Shown piece by piece: positions 21,793 through 28,723 of a DNA stretch of 32,800 nucleotides. Within the stretch, counting starts at the first letter, position 1. Every line of letters begins with the position of its first letter. The notes beneath the pieces are model-generated. The model did not search any database and had not been told where the DNA came from. It saw nothing but the letters and a program-made list of their open reading frames with translations. The DNA is from a virus. The stretch is from the IMG/VR virus record IMGVR_UViG_3300029892_000010, positions 1 through 32,800 of that record; one strand, given 5' to 3'. The translations under genes were made by a program, and so were the position numbers.

Positions 21793-21895
21793 TCCGGAAC
21801 AACTCGGGCGGCAGGCTTAGCTGAGTGGTCCAAGCCCCGCAACGATAAAGCGGTGACGCGGGTTCGATTCCCGCAGCGCTGCCGCTCGAGCCGGA
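21793..21895 (+). ncRNA. tRNA-like structured RNA with extended acceptor stem
   Basis: A cloverleaf can be drawn with every stem perfect or nearly so: outer helix 21803-21814 with 21879-21890 (12 pairs, one G-T); D-like arm GCTT/AAGC (21815-21818, 21832-21835) with TAGCTGAGTGG-type loop; anticodon-like arm CCGC/GCGG (21837-21840, 21850-21853) with loop AACGATAAA, GAT in the middle; and a canonical T-arm GCGGG-TTCGATT-CCCGC (21858-21874). Unlike a true tRNA it lacks the two-base 8-9 linker, has 12 acceptor pairs, a four-base AGCG link after the T-arm and no CCA end. A further TCCGG/CCGGA helix flanks it. A degenerate tRNA or a tRNA mimic are the options. Confidence 0.5.
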
Positions 21896-21914
21896 CCCCA
21901 AGAACATCGAAGCG

Positions 21915-24056
21915 TTGAAAATCCTTCTATTCGATTCGGTAAAGTCGAAAGCGCCGAGTCGATCCGTTGATCTCACCTGGGAGCAGCTCGCAACGCTGCT
22001 TACGTCCCAGCGCGTCACCGTCACGAAGAAAGAGGCGGTGAAGCTCATCGGCCCGTATTCTCTCGTCGAGGGCACGACGCGCGGAAGCGACAACGTCACC
22101 GAGGTCCACGCGCTCTTCGTCGACATCGACGACGACGGCACCACTCCGAACGACGCCACGAAGCTGCTCAATCAGCGAAGAGTGGCGCACGTCGTTTACT
22201 CCACCCACTCGAGCACCCGCGAGCGACCGAAGTACCGGGTGGCGATCCCGCTGAGCGAGCCCGTGCCGGGGTCGCGCTGGCGGGAGTTCTTCGAGGCCGC
22301 CTGCCAGCTCTACAAGCTGCCGTACGATCCCAAGACGGTCGACCCGTCTCGCATTTATTACCTGCCGAGCAGCCCGCCCGACTGCGACAGCGTGTTCGCC
22401 TGGAAGGCCGAGGGTGCCCCGCTCGACGTGACGACGATACAACGATCCGACGCCACGGCAATGCCGCGATATGCCGATGCGTTCGATCCGTTCATGGACG
22501 ACGCCGAGCCGTTCCGGCTGCCGCCGAAGATCGACAAGGGTGGCCGCAACGACACACTGCATCGGTACGCGTGGCACCTGCTGGGCAAGAACGAGGAGAT
22601 TGCCTACGCCGATCTGCTTGCCAAGGTGATGGAGGCGAACGTCAAGCGGTGCGTGCCGCCGCTGCCGGAAGGCGAGATTCGCACCTTGGTCGACTCCGCG
22701 GTGTCACATTTCGAGCGCCGAAAACGACAGGAGGAGATGCAGCCGCCCGTCGCGCCTGACGATCGCAGCGCAGAGGGCTTCGAGAACCCGCCGCAGTATC
22801 CGCCGCAGGTGGAGAGCTATATGTACACCCTCAACGAAACGTACGCCTACATCATGGCGCAATCGGCGGTCTGGAAATTTCCGGTGCGTACGTTCGCGTC
22901 GCCGGACAAGTGCAGACACGACCAGTCGAATATGCTCTTCAAGATCACCAACCGTCGCAACGCCCAGGAGTTCAACGCGTTCGATTTGTGGATGAAGTGG
23001 CGCTACCGCCGGCAGTACGCCGCGATCGAGTATGCACCGGGGCAGCCGGCGACGACGGCGGGCGGGGCGCTCAACTTGTGGACCGGCTGGCCGCAGCAAC
23101 CTCGAGCGGGCGACGTAACGCTCTGGCACCGGCTGCTCGATCATGTGTTCGGCAGCAACCGGGAGATGCGTCGCTGGTTCGAGTGCTGGGCGGCGTGGCC
23201 GATCCAGCATCCAGGCGCGAAGCTGCTCACCGCGTGCATCTTCTGGAGTGCCGTCGAGGGCTCGGGCAAGTCCAGCCTGGGGCTGCTGATCGGGTCGCTC
23301 TACGGTCAGCACAGCCGGGTGATCCACGGCAACGAACTCTCGCGTCCGTTCAACGCTTGGGCGAAGGACGCCAGCTTCGTGCTCGGTGAAGAAGTGCGCA
23401 GCGAGGACCAGCGTATCGACGCTGACCGACTCAAGCATCTCATCACCGGGGAGACGATTCCGATCGAAATGAAATTTGTCGACCGCTTCGAGCTGCCCAA
23501 CCGAATGAACTTCATGTTCAACTCGAACCACCCTAATGCGTTCTTCCTAACGGACTACAGTCGGCGGTACTTCATCTGGGAAGTTATTGGCGGGAAGCTG
23601 CCGCTCGAGCTGGGCGAGGCACTTGAGCGCTGGCGCAAGAGCGAGGAAGGGCGCTCCGCGCTGATGCACTACCTGCTCAACGTCGACACCACCGACTGGA
23701 GCCCGAATGCCGACGCACCGAGCACGGAGAGCAAGGAGGACATGGTCGAGGCGGGACGCACGGAGCTGGAACGATGGCTGTTGGATACACTCGACGGGGT
23801 CGAGATCGTCCGCGTCGAGGATTTGAAGCTCATGTACGAGGCGGAAATGGGCAACGCCAAGACGACCACGACGGCAATCTTTCACGTTCTGCGCCGGCTG
23901 TTCGGCAAGATGACCGCCCGACCGATAAAAGTGGGCGGTCGGGTGCTACGACTGCGAGCCATTCGCAACGCCGGGCAATGGAATAAGAGAGACAACCAAG
24001 ACTGGATTTCCGCTTACAGGGCGTGGACAGAATCGCGTTTACAAAGAAGTAGTTGA
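21915..24056 (+). CDS. Primase-helicase (RepB-like primase with SF3/D5-type helicase)
   Basis: 713 aa from a TTG at 21915; no ATG or GTG start fits and an in-frame stop lies at 21846-21848, so translation initiation is weak. The N-terminal 300 residues carry the archaeo-eukaryotic-like primase pattern with ALFVDIDDDG, VVYSTHSSTRERPKYRVAIPLSE and the DPSRIYYLPSSP segment. The helicase has Walker A VEGSGKSSLG (K452), Walker B-like SFVLGEEV and a motif C-like NRMNFMFNSNHP sensor asparagine. Proteins of this plan prime and unwind phage DNA. It sits directly downstream of the tRNA-like RNA. Confidence 0.85.
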   Translation: MKILLFDSVKSKAPSRSVDLTWEQLATLLTSQRVTVTKKEAVKLIGPYSLVEGTTRGSDNVTEVHALFVDIDDDGTTPNDATKLLNQRRVAHVVYSTHSSTRERPKYRVAIPLSEPVPGSRWREFFEAACQLYKLPYDPKTVDPSRIYYLPSSPPDCDSVFAWKAEGAPLDVTTIQRSDATAMPRYADAFDPFMDDAEPFRLPPKIDKGGRNDTLHRYAWHLLGKNEEIAYADLLAKVMEANVKRCVPPLPEGEIRTLVDSAVSHFERRKRQEEMQPPVAPDDRSAEGFENPPQYPPQVESYMYTLNETYAYIMAQSAVWKFPVRTFASPDKCRHDQSNMLFKITNRRNAQEFNAFDLWMKWRYRRQYAAIEYAPGQPATTAGGALNLWTGWPQQPRAGDVTLWHRLLDHVFGSNREMRRWFECWAAWPIQHPGAKLLTACIFWSAVEGSGKSSLGLLIGSLYGQHSRVIHGNELSRPFNAWAKDASFVLGEEVRSEDQRIDADRLKHLITGETIPIEMKFVDRFELPNRMNFMFNSNHPNAFFLTDYSRRYFIWEVIGGKLPLELGEALERWRKSEEGRSALMHYLLNVDTTDWSPNADAPSTESKEDMVEAGRTELERWLLDTLDGVEIVRVEDLKLMYEAEMGNAKTTTTAIFHVLRRLFGKMTARPIKVGGRVLRLRAIRNAGQWNKRDNQDWISAYRAWTESRLQRSS

Positions 24057-24082
24057 CAGGCAGATAGACCGAGCGCAATAAT
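24053..24082 (+). promoter_or_regulatory. Rightward promoter with AGATAGAC spacer
   Basis: TTGACA (24053-24058) starts inside the primase-helicase stop region and is followed after 18 bases by AATAAT (24077-24082). The spacer contains CAGATAGACC, the recurring motif. It would drive the small-gene, xis and int operon. Two ribosome-like GAGG sites follow before the ATG at 24145. Confidence 0.65.
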
Positions 24083-24144
24083 TGCGTCCTCACCCTAGTT
24101 TGTAGCGGTTTTTCCACCGAGGAGGCACACAATAGGAGGCGCTT

Positions 24145-24423
24145 ATGAACGACTACGTGGTCTGTCCCCGGTGCCAGGAGACGAACGCCGCCGGGGACTC
24201 CTTCGTCGGAGTGCTCGGCACGCGCGAGCACCACCGCTGCCGGTACTGCGGCGGGCTGTTCTCCTTCAACGACTTCGAGGCCGCGGAGCGGCTCGCCTAC
24301 GGCCGGCTGCGCCGTGAGCAGGAGGCCGCGGCCGACGCCGCGTGGATCGAGGCGCTCGACAAAGCTGCGCAGGCGGCTATCTCCGCCAGGGCCGACATCA
24401 GCAAGGTGTCGTCATGCGCGTAA
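24145..24423 (+). CDS. Zinc-ribbon protein with helical tail
   Basis: 92 aa, ATG at 24145 with AGGAGG nearby. CPRC (residues 7-10) and CRYCG (32-36) form a zinc ribbon; the rest is a charged Ala-rich helix (AAERLAYGRLRREQEAAADAAW). First gene behind the promoter at 24053. The next gene starts inside its last codons, so the two are translationally coupled. Likely regulatory or adaptor; no family named. Confidence 0.7.
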   Translation: MNDYVVCPRCQETNAAGDSFVGVLGTREHHRCRYCGGLFSFNDFEAAERLAYGRLRREQEAAADAAWIEALDKAAQAAISARADISKVSSCA

Positions 24424-24623
24424 TTCAGTTCTACATCGAACCGCGCGGAACTGGGTTCGTAGCATACCTCGAGGGCAAGAGTTCTCCAGTCCTTGATGTC
24501 TGTCCAGGGAACGATCGTCCCGCCGCCGCGAAGTGGTGGCCTACGGCAGCAGAAGCTCGCGCTTGGTTAGAGGCGAAGTTCCCTGGTTGCTCAGTGCAAG
24601 ACGGAGGTCGGTCATGCGCGTAA
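24414..24623 (+). CDS. Small coupled hypothetical protein
   Basis: 69 aa, ATG at 24414 overlapping the previous stop by 10 bases. MRVIQFYIEPRGTGFVAYLE begins a beta hairpin, then WWPTAAEARAWLEAKFPGC forms a short helix. The junction sequence GTCATGCGCGTAAT is repeated exactly 200 bases downstream at the next gene start. Function unknown. Confidence 0.65.
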   Translation: MRVIQFYIEPRGTGFVAYLEGKSSPVLDVCPGNDRPAAAKWWPTAAEARAWLEAKFPGCSVQDGGRSCA

Positions 24624-24886
24624 TCAAGTACTACGACGACCAGTGGGACGTAGGGCTGCTCGTCAAGAGCGGCAGCAAGTACGTCCACGTCATCCCGATG
24701 GATGTCGGCGGCATCCGCGTCAAGAAGTTCTCAGCCGAGAAGGAGACCGGATTTATTTTTTTGGACGACTACCAGCTCGAGCGAGCTGCCGAACGGTTCC
24801 TTGACGCCGGCCGGCGTTTCGGGATGACGAAGGAAGCCGAGCGCTACCTGCGCGAGGCGGTGCGCACCAGCAGGAGGGCGGCATGA
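24614..24886 (+). CDS. Small coupled hypothetical protein
   Basis: 90 aa, ATG at 24614, again overlapping the previous stop by 10 bases at a GTCATGCGCGTAAT junction. MRVIKYYDDQWDVGLLVKSG and KYVHVIPMDVGGIRVKKF are strand-rich; the C-terminus is a charged helix (LERAAERFLDAGRRFG, EAERYLREAVRTSRR). The shared MRVI start reflects the duplicated junction rather than clear homology of the bodies. Function unknown. Confidence 0.65.
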   Translation: MRVIKYYDDQWDVGLLVKSGSKYVHVIPMDVGGIRVKKFSAEKETGFIFLDDYQLERAAERFLDAGRRFGMTKEAERYLREAVRTSRRAA

Positions 24887-25176
24887 GTGCCCGGCCGCAA
24901 CGCGCCGTACAGGCGCGGTACTTCGACAGCAACGGCGTCGTCCTGGTGCGCGACGGGGACTGCATGACGATCACCTTGCGGGTGCGCAGCCGGCTCTCTC
25001 CGGGCAACGTCGCCCGGGAGCTGAACAACGCGTTCGTGAAGTTGTCTCGGATCGGCTACCGCTTCGTGAGCAAGCCGCGCTGGGAGCGCATCCCAGGCGG
25101 CGCCGTTGCCACGTTGAACCGTCCGCTCAGTTGGACGGTCTCAGCACTACGAACTGAGACGCGAAGGGCGGCATGA
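24883..25176 (+). CDS. Small hypothetical protein upstream of xis
   Basis: 97 aa, ATG at 24883 overlapping the previous stop (ATGA) with AGGAGGGC upstream. Strand-rich (RYFDSNGVVLVRDGDCMTITL) with a helix (NVARELNNAFVKLSRIGYRF). Its last codons contain two interlocking hairpins (25118-25160). The C-terminus is RRAA. Function unknown; its place before xis suggests a recombination or regulation operon. Confidence 0.65.
   Translation: MSARPQRAVQARYFDSNGVVLVRDGDCMTITLRVRSRLSPGNVARELNNAFVKLSRIGYRFVSKPRWERIPGGAVATLNRPLSWTVSALRTETRRAA
25118..25160 (+). promoter_or_regulatory. Two overlapping, mutually exclusive RNA hairpins before xis
   Basis: ACCGTCC (25118-25124) pairs with GGACGGT (25133-25139), and GTCTCAG (25138-25144) pairs with CTGAGAC (25154-25160); they share two bases. 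The loop of the first holds CTCAGTT (25126-25132), which is complementary to AACTGAG (25152-25158), so a pseudoknot or an alternative fold is possible. No T-run follows. Confidence 0.5.
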
Positions 25177-25241
25177 TCGAGGCAATCGCTATCGCGCTGC
25201 TAGCAGCTTGGATTCTCGACGAGTTGGAGCAGTGGTTCTAA
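25173..25241 (+). CDS. 22-aa hydrophobic peptide
   Basis: ATG at 25173 overlaps the upstream stop as ATGA, with GAAGGGCGG upstream; stop TAA at 25239-25241. MIEAIAIALLAAWIL is a short membrane-active helix followed by the acidic DELEQWF end. It sits three bases before xis and may mainly couple translation. Could also be a small membrane peptide with its own role. Confidence 0.45.
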   Translation: MIEAIAIALLAAWILDELEQWF

Positions 25242-25244
25242 CCT

Positions 25245-25424
25245 ATGGTCCGTTGGGTGCGCATCAGCCGCTTCTGTGAGCTGACGGGCTACACGAAGGA
25301 CGCCGTCTACACGAAGATACAGCGCGGCCACTGGCTCGAGGGGGTTCTCTGGAAGCGCGCCCCCGATGGCAATATTCTGATGAACTTGGAGGCGTACGAG
25401 AAATGGGTCGAACAGGCGGCATGA
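25245..25424 (+). CDS. xis: Excisionase (Xis)-like protein
   Basis: 59 aa, ATG at 25245. The sequence MVRWVRISRFCELTGYTKDA, VYTKIQRGHWLEGVLWKRAP and DGNILMNLEAYEKWVEQ follows the pattern of the phage excisionase family (WVxLxxxxExTGYTxxAVxxKIxxGxWxEGxxWxKAPDGxxxxNLxxYxxWV), a winged-helix recombination directionality factor. Xis bends attachment-site DNA and turns the integrase toward excision. Its stop overlaps the integrase ATG (ATGA), so both are made together. High confidence from motif and context. Confidence 0.85.
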   Translation: MVRWVRISRFCELTGYTKDAVYTKIQRGHWLEGVLWKRAPDGNILMNLEAYEKWVEQAA

Positions 25425-26629
25425 AGCTCTACACCGGCCCGTTGCCGGAGGGCGTCGAGATCAGGGGCGGCAGTCTGCGCATGACGTTCTACTATCGCGG
25501 AGTGCGCTGCCGTGAGACGGTGCGCATCTCGCCGACGGTTGCGAACGTGCGGCACGTCCAGCGCTGGCGCGAGACGATCCTCTTCGAGATCGCAACCAAC
25601 CAGTTCGACTACGCCAAACACTTTCCGGATTCCGAGCAGGCCGGGCTCTTTCGTCGCGGCGCCACGACCACCGTCGCCCAGGCGCTCGAGGCGTGGCTGG
25701 CGTCCCAGCAGAAGCTGTCGGCGCCGTCGACCCTGGACGACTATCGTAACACCGTCCACAACCACCTGATCCCTGCGCTCGGCAAGCTGAAGCTGTCCGA
25801 GCTGTCGAAGTCGGCGATCAAGGAATGGATCGGCGGTCTCACCTGCTCGGCGAAGCGGGTGAACAACCTGCTGATTCCGCTACGGGGGATGCTGACGGAC
25901 GCGTTCGAGGACGGCGCGATCGACCGCAACCCGATGGCGACGATCCGCAACCTGAAGCGGGACACGTTCCCGGAGCCGGACCCGCTCACGCCGGACGAGG
26001 TCAAGGCGATCCTGAGTGCCTGCCGGCAGGAGCAGCACCGCACCCTCTGGCAGTTCGCATTCTCGACTGGACTGCGCTCCTCCGAGCTGATCGCGCTCGA
26101 GTGGGGCGACGTGGATTGGCACCGCGGAGTGATCCGGGTGCGCCGCTCGGTCGTCCGCGGGCGCGAGCGCGAGGGCACCAAGACCGAGTCGGGGGTACGC
26201 GAAGTCAAGCTGCTTCCGCCGGCCCTGGAGGCGCTACAAGCGCAGAAGGCACACACCCTCTTACTGGGCGGCCGGGTGTTTTACAACCCGAACACCGGCA
26301 AGCCTTGGGTCAGCTCGAAGCAGCTCGAGAAGGTCTGGGGGCGGATCATCCAGCGCGCCAAGGTGCGCTATCGGAATCCCTACCAGACCCGGCACACCCA
26401 CGCCTCTACTCTGCTCACGGCCGGCGAAAACCCCGCCTGGGTGGCCGCGCAGATGGGGCACAAGGACTGGGGCATGATCCGCAAGGTCTACGCCCGGTGG
26501 ATTCCCGATCTGAGTCCAGAAGCCGGGCAAAAGGCGGCGCAGCTCGTGGGGCGCAGTTGGGGCGATGGGAGCCGATTTCAGCCGACTCCAGCCGACCCAT
26601 ATCTCACTCAAGAGATAGGTGCCCTCTAA
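25421..26629 (+). CDS. int: Tyrosine-family phage integrase
   Basis: 402 aa from the ATG at 25421, overlapping xis; an upstream start at 25403 would lie inside xis. The N-terminus is an arm-type binding domain (LYTGPLPEGVEIRGGSLRMTF, DUF3596-like), then a core-binding domain (TVAQALEAWLASQQKLS). Catalytic residues: R219 in STGLRSSELIALEW, the lysine in GTKTESGVREVKLL, R324 in NPYQTRHTHAST, the GHKDW histidine and Y357 in RKVYARWIPD. It inserts phage DNA at the attachment site just downstream. Confidence 0.92.
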   Translation: MKLYTGPLPEGVEIRGGSLRMTFYYRGVRCRETVRISPTVANVRHVQRWRETILFEIATNQFDYAKHFPDSEQAGLFRRGATTTVAQALEAWLASQQKLSAPSTLDDYRNTVHNHLIPALGKLKLSELSKSAIKEWIGGLTCSAKRVNNLLIPLRGMLTDAFEDGAIDRNPMATIRNLKRDTFPEPDPLTPDEVKAILSACRQEQHRTLWQFAFSTGLRSSELIALEWGDVDWHRGVIRVRRSVVRGREREGTKTESGVREVKLLPPALEALQAQKAHTLLLGGRVFYNPNTGKPWVSSKQLEKVWGRIIQRAKVRYRNPYQTRHTHASTLLTAGENPAWVAAQMGHKDWGMIRKVYARWIPDLSPEAGQKAAQLVGRSWGDGSRFQPTPADPYLTQEIGAL

Positions 26630-26663
26630 AACTCAGGAACTTACGGGCGCCAGATAGAAAGAT

Positions 26664-26693
26664 TGGCGGAGCGGACGGGACTCGAACCCGACG
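26664..26693 (-). other. Probable attP core (tRNA 3'-end sequence)
   Basis: Read on the minus strand, this segment holds a T-loop GGGTTCGAGTCCCG followed by TCCGCTCCGCCA, the 3' end of a tRNA with acceptor GGAGCGG and an encoded CCA, like proteobacterial tRNA-Asp. It lies 35 bases after the integrase stop, the usual place for attP. The rest of the tRNA is not present, so this is the identity block that would restore a host tRNA gene. An AGATAGA motif sits next to it (26652-26658). The exact crossover length needs the host sequence. Confidence 0.75.
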
Positions 26694-26765
26694 CACCGAC
26701 TGAAAAGTCAAGCACTTAGGAGCGCCGTGGGGCGTCCCTGGGGACACTATATAAGGAGTGCGGCT

Positions 26766-26963
26766 ATGGGTGAAGTGCCGGCCACCCGGCCCTACCGGGT
26801 CGAGATCAAGATAGTCCAGTACGTTCGTGCCAACGGAGGTTATCGCGAGGCAGCTCTTCGGGCGCTCGAGGTAATCCGCCGGGAGGTCGAGCATAGTGGT
26901 CCCGAGGATACTTTCCCGGACTACCCTGCGGTCGGCATCAAAGTTTCGATAGACAGACGGTAG
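26766..26963 (+). CDS. Small hypothetical protein downstream of attP
   Basis: 65 aa, ATG at 26766 with AAGGAG upstream. A TATATAAGG just before it could be part of a weak promoter, but no -35 box is clear. MGEVPATRPYRVEIKIVQYV, then a helix (GYREAALRALEVIRREVEHSG) and the end IKVSIDRR. A GATAGACAGACGG overlaps its last codons. Function unknown. Confidence 0.65.
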   Translation: MGEVPATRPYRVEIKIVQYVRANGGYREAALRALEVIRREVEHSGPEDTFPDYPAVGIKVSIDRR

Positions 26964-26973
26964 CGGTTGCCTG

Positions 26974-27002
26974 TTGACAGATAGATAGACGCACGGCATA
27001 AT
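26974..27002 (+). promoter_or_regulatory. Strong rightward promoter with AGATAGATAGAC spacer
   Basis: TTGACA (26974-26979), 17-base spacer, CATAAT (26997-27002): a near-consensus sigma70 promoter. Its spacer carries AGATAGATAGAC, the clearest copy of the recurring motif. It drives the DUF932-like gene, which has its own terminator, so that gene may be expressed separately, perhaps in a lysogen or very early. Confidence 0.75.
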
Positions 27003-27032
27003 GGCCCGGCTTTTGTTAGACAGGAGGCTCAA

Positions 27033-27806
27033 ATGAACGGTCTAATCCTTCACTGCGGCGGGCAGCGTGCTGCTCTGGATCAGGTAGCGGCGGTCGATAC
27101 GCCGGAACCCACCAAGAGCTGGCATCCCATCCCTCACATCCGGCTTCTCGAGCAGGTGCGCGGCACGCTCGAGGGCTCCGGGCTCATCGTGTCAGAAGAG
27201 GCTCACGCGTTGGCGCGCGACGGACTGCGGTACTTCGGTCTGCTCGCAGTCGTGCCGGCGGTCGGTGAGGTTCGCTCCGAGCGCGGCGCTGACTACGGTC
27301 TGATGGTCGGCGTGCGCAACTCACACGACCAGTCCTTCCCTGCCGCGCTTGCCGTCGGCTCCCGTGTGTTCGTTTGCGACAACCTCGCGTTTTCGAGCGA
27401 GGTCGTGCTCGCGCGCAAGCATACGACGTACATCGAGCGCGACCTTCCCAGCCTCGTGTCCCGCGCGGTCGGCCGTCTCTCCGATCTGCGCGTCGACCAG
27501 GATCGCCGCATCGAGGCGTACAAGCACGCCGAGCTGGGCCGGAAGGACGCGGACCATCTCATCATGGAGTGCTTTCGCCGCCGGATCATCAACCTCCAGC
27601 GCATCGACGATGTCTGGCAGGAGTACGAGACCCCGCGGCACCCGGAGTTCGCTCAGGACGGCTACACCGCATGGCGGTTCTTCAACGCGGTGACCGAGGC
27701 GCTCAAGGGTCAGGTGTTCGCCCTCCCCCGTGCCACGCAGGCGCTGCATGGCCTGCTCGACACGGTGGCGGGTATCGAGGTTGCTCAGGCGGAGAGAGTC
27801 TCATAG
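27033..27806 (+). CDS. DUF932-like phage/plasmid protein
   Basis: 257 aa, ATG at 27033 with AGGAGGCTC upstream. The core ADYGLMVGVRNSHDQSFPAA, then LAVGSRVFVCDNLAFSSEVV, then RKHTTYIERDLPSLV follows the DUF932 (phage/plasmid-like) pattern in which 'RNSHDxSxxxxxxxGxRVFVCxNxxxxG' is conserved. The C-terminal half is helical. The gene is a single-gene unit with a strong promoter and a strong terminator. The biochemical function of DUF932 proteins is, as far as I know, undefined. Confidence 0.7.
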   Translation: MNGLILHCGGQRAALDQVAAVDTPEPTKSWHPIPHIRLLEQVRGTLEGSGLIVSEEAHALARDGLRYFGLLAVVPAVGEVRSERGADYGLMVGVRNSHDQSFPAALAVGSRVFVCDNLAFSSEVVLARKHTTYIERDLPSLVSRAVGRLSDLRVDQDRRIEAYKHAELGRKDADHLIMECFRRRIINLQRIDDVWQEYETPRHPEFAQDGYTAWRFFNAVTEALKGQVFALPRATQALHGLLDTVAGIEVAQAERVS

Positions 27807-27826
27807 CTGGCCGTTAGTGGAGGTTC

Positions 27827-27855
27827 GCCGGGGCCAAAAGCCCCGGCATCTTTTT
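27827..27855 (+). terminator. Intrinsic terminator
   Basis: GCCGGGGC (27827-27834), loop CAAAA, GCCCCGGC (27840-27847), then ATCTTTTT. Eight perfect G+C pairs and a T-run 20 bases after the DUF932-like stop make a strong rho-independent terminator. Confidence 0.92.
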
Positions 27856-27875
27856 GCCCGGCCACAGGTAGTTCA

Positions 27876-27885
27876 ACAGATAGAC
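27876..27885 (+). promoter_or_regulatory. ACAGATAGAC motif before the next operon
   Basis: TTCAACAGATAGACGTAGATAGG lies between the terminator and the gene at 27903, split here as TTCA, ACAGATAGAC and GTAGATAGG. The motif is present without a normally spaced sigma70 -10 box, and its end merges with the ribosome site TAGGAGG. A start of transcription is expected here because of the terminator just upstream, so the motif itself may be part of a phage-specific promoter or operator. Confidence 0.45.
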
Positions 27886-27902
27886 GTAGATAGGAGGCGT
27901 GC

Positions 27903-28190
27903 ATGAGCGGTGTTAAAGAGCGGCTTCTCGAGACGGTCGAGAAGATGGAGTCGACCAAAGAGCTGTCGGCATCGGATTTCATTCAGGGCGTGCTCGAGCG
28001 CATGCAGCGCGCGGGTACGGACCACATGGAGTTCGGCGTCGTTCGTGGTTCGTACGCCCTCCGCTTCGGGATCGTGCTGCTCGAAGTGGAGGAGATCGAG
28101 AACCCCGAGCAGTACCTGACACAGGTGCGCGAGGCTGCGCAGCGTCACAGCGCCGAGGCGAACGACAAGACGCCCGGCCTGACGGACTAG
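27903..28190 (+). CDS. Small hypothetical protein
   Basis: 95 aa, ATG at 27903 with TAGGAGG seven bases upstream. Helical N-terminus (VKERLLETVEKMESTKELSA, FIQGVLERMQRAG), then MEFGVVRGSYALRFGIVLLE and a helix (PEQYLTQVREAAQRH). First gene of the polymerase operon after the terminator. No family recognised. Confidence 0.7.
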   Translation: MSGVKERLLETVEKMESTKELSASDFIQGVLERMQRAGTDHMEFGVVRGSYALRFGIVLLEVEEIENPEQYLTQVREAAQRHSAEANDKTPGLTD

Positions 28191-28240
28191 CTGCCACGGA
28201 CTCCTACTCGCCGGTCGACGCGCTGCCGCACTGGACGGAT

Positions 28241-28429
28241 GTGTTGGTGCAGTACGCCAACGATCCGAACCCGGCGGTCCGCGCGATCATCCGACGAGCG
28301 AACCAGGAGATCAGGCGGTCGCGCGAAGACGCCTACCGGCGCGGCTTCGATGCAGGCTACCGGGACGGACACCGCTCCGGTTATGACGACGGACATGGCG
28401 ACGCGTTGAGTGGTGGCAGTGGTTGCTAA
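28241..28429 (+). CDS. Small deca-GX3-like protein
   Basis: 62 aa from GTG 28241; the frame is open about 20 more codons upstream with no ATG/GTG/TTG and no clear ribosome site, so the start is uncertain. After a basic helix (VRAIIRRANQEIRRSRED) it has RRGFDAGYRDGHRSGYDDGH, i.e. Gly every fourth residue with aromatic partners, like the deca-GX3 helix packing motif of Yae1-type proteins. Its stop touches the next ATG (TAAATG). Function unknown. Confidence 0.55.
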   Translation: MLVQYANDPNPAVRAIIRRANQEIRRSREDAYRRGFDAGYRDGHRSGYDDGHGDALSGGSGC

Positions 28430-28723
28430 ATGCGTTCCCGCTACAGGGCTCTCTACGGGCTGTTGCAGCCGGCAGAGCGCGCAATCTGGGAAGAGTTGAA
28501 TCAGCCTGACCCGCCGCCGTGCTTCACGCGTGAGCAGTGGCGTCGCTACCAGCAGGTGGCGCTGATGGAGCCGCCCCTCGACGCGAGCTACTGCCAAGAC
28601 TGCACCGCGCCCCATCAGATGCAGATGCTGCGCTGCGGTCGGTGCCGTCACCCGGAGGTCTGGTTTAACGAGGAAGGTGAGGGAAGCAGAAGTGAGAGGA
28701 AAACGCGCAAAACTTCTCCGTAG
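28430..28723 (+). CDS. Zinc-knuckle hypothetical protein
   Basis: 97 aa, ATG at 28430 immediately after the upstream stop. A helical N-terminal part (RYRALYGLLQPAERAIWEEL, CFTREQWRRYQQVALMEP) is followed by CQDCTAPHQMQMLRCGRC, a C2-C2 zinc site, and a basic tail. The 3' end overlaps the next gene by 32 bases. Possibly nucleic-acid binding; no family recognised. Confidence 0.65.
   Translation: MRSRYRALYGLLQPAERAIWEELNQPDPPPCFTREQWRRYQQVALMEPPLDASYCQDCTAPHQMQMLRCGRCRHPEVWFNEEGEGSRSERKTRKTSP

Noticed and set aside
21811-21884. Standard tRNA-Ile (GAT) gene
   Set aside because: The normal 7-base acceptor register has two mismatches or fails, position 33 would be C, and there is no CCA; only a tRNA-like call is supported.
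26604-27032. Leftward 142-aa frame downstream of int
   Set aside because: It crosses the tRNA-like attP and the 26974 promoter and gives the typical false translation of a tRNA end (RRVRVPSAPP).
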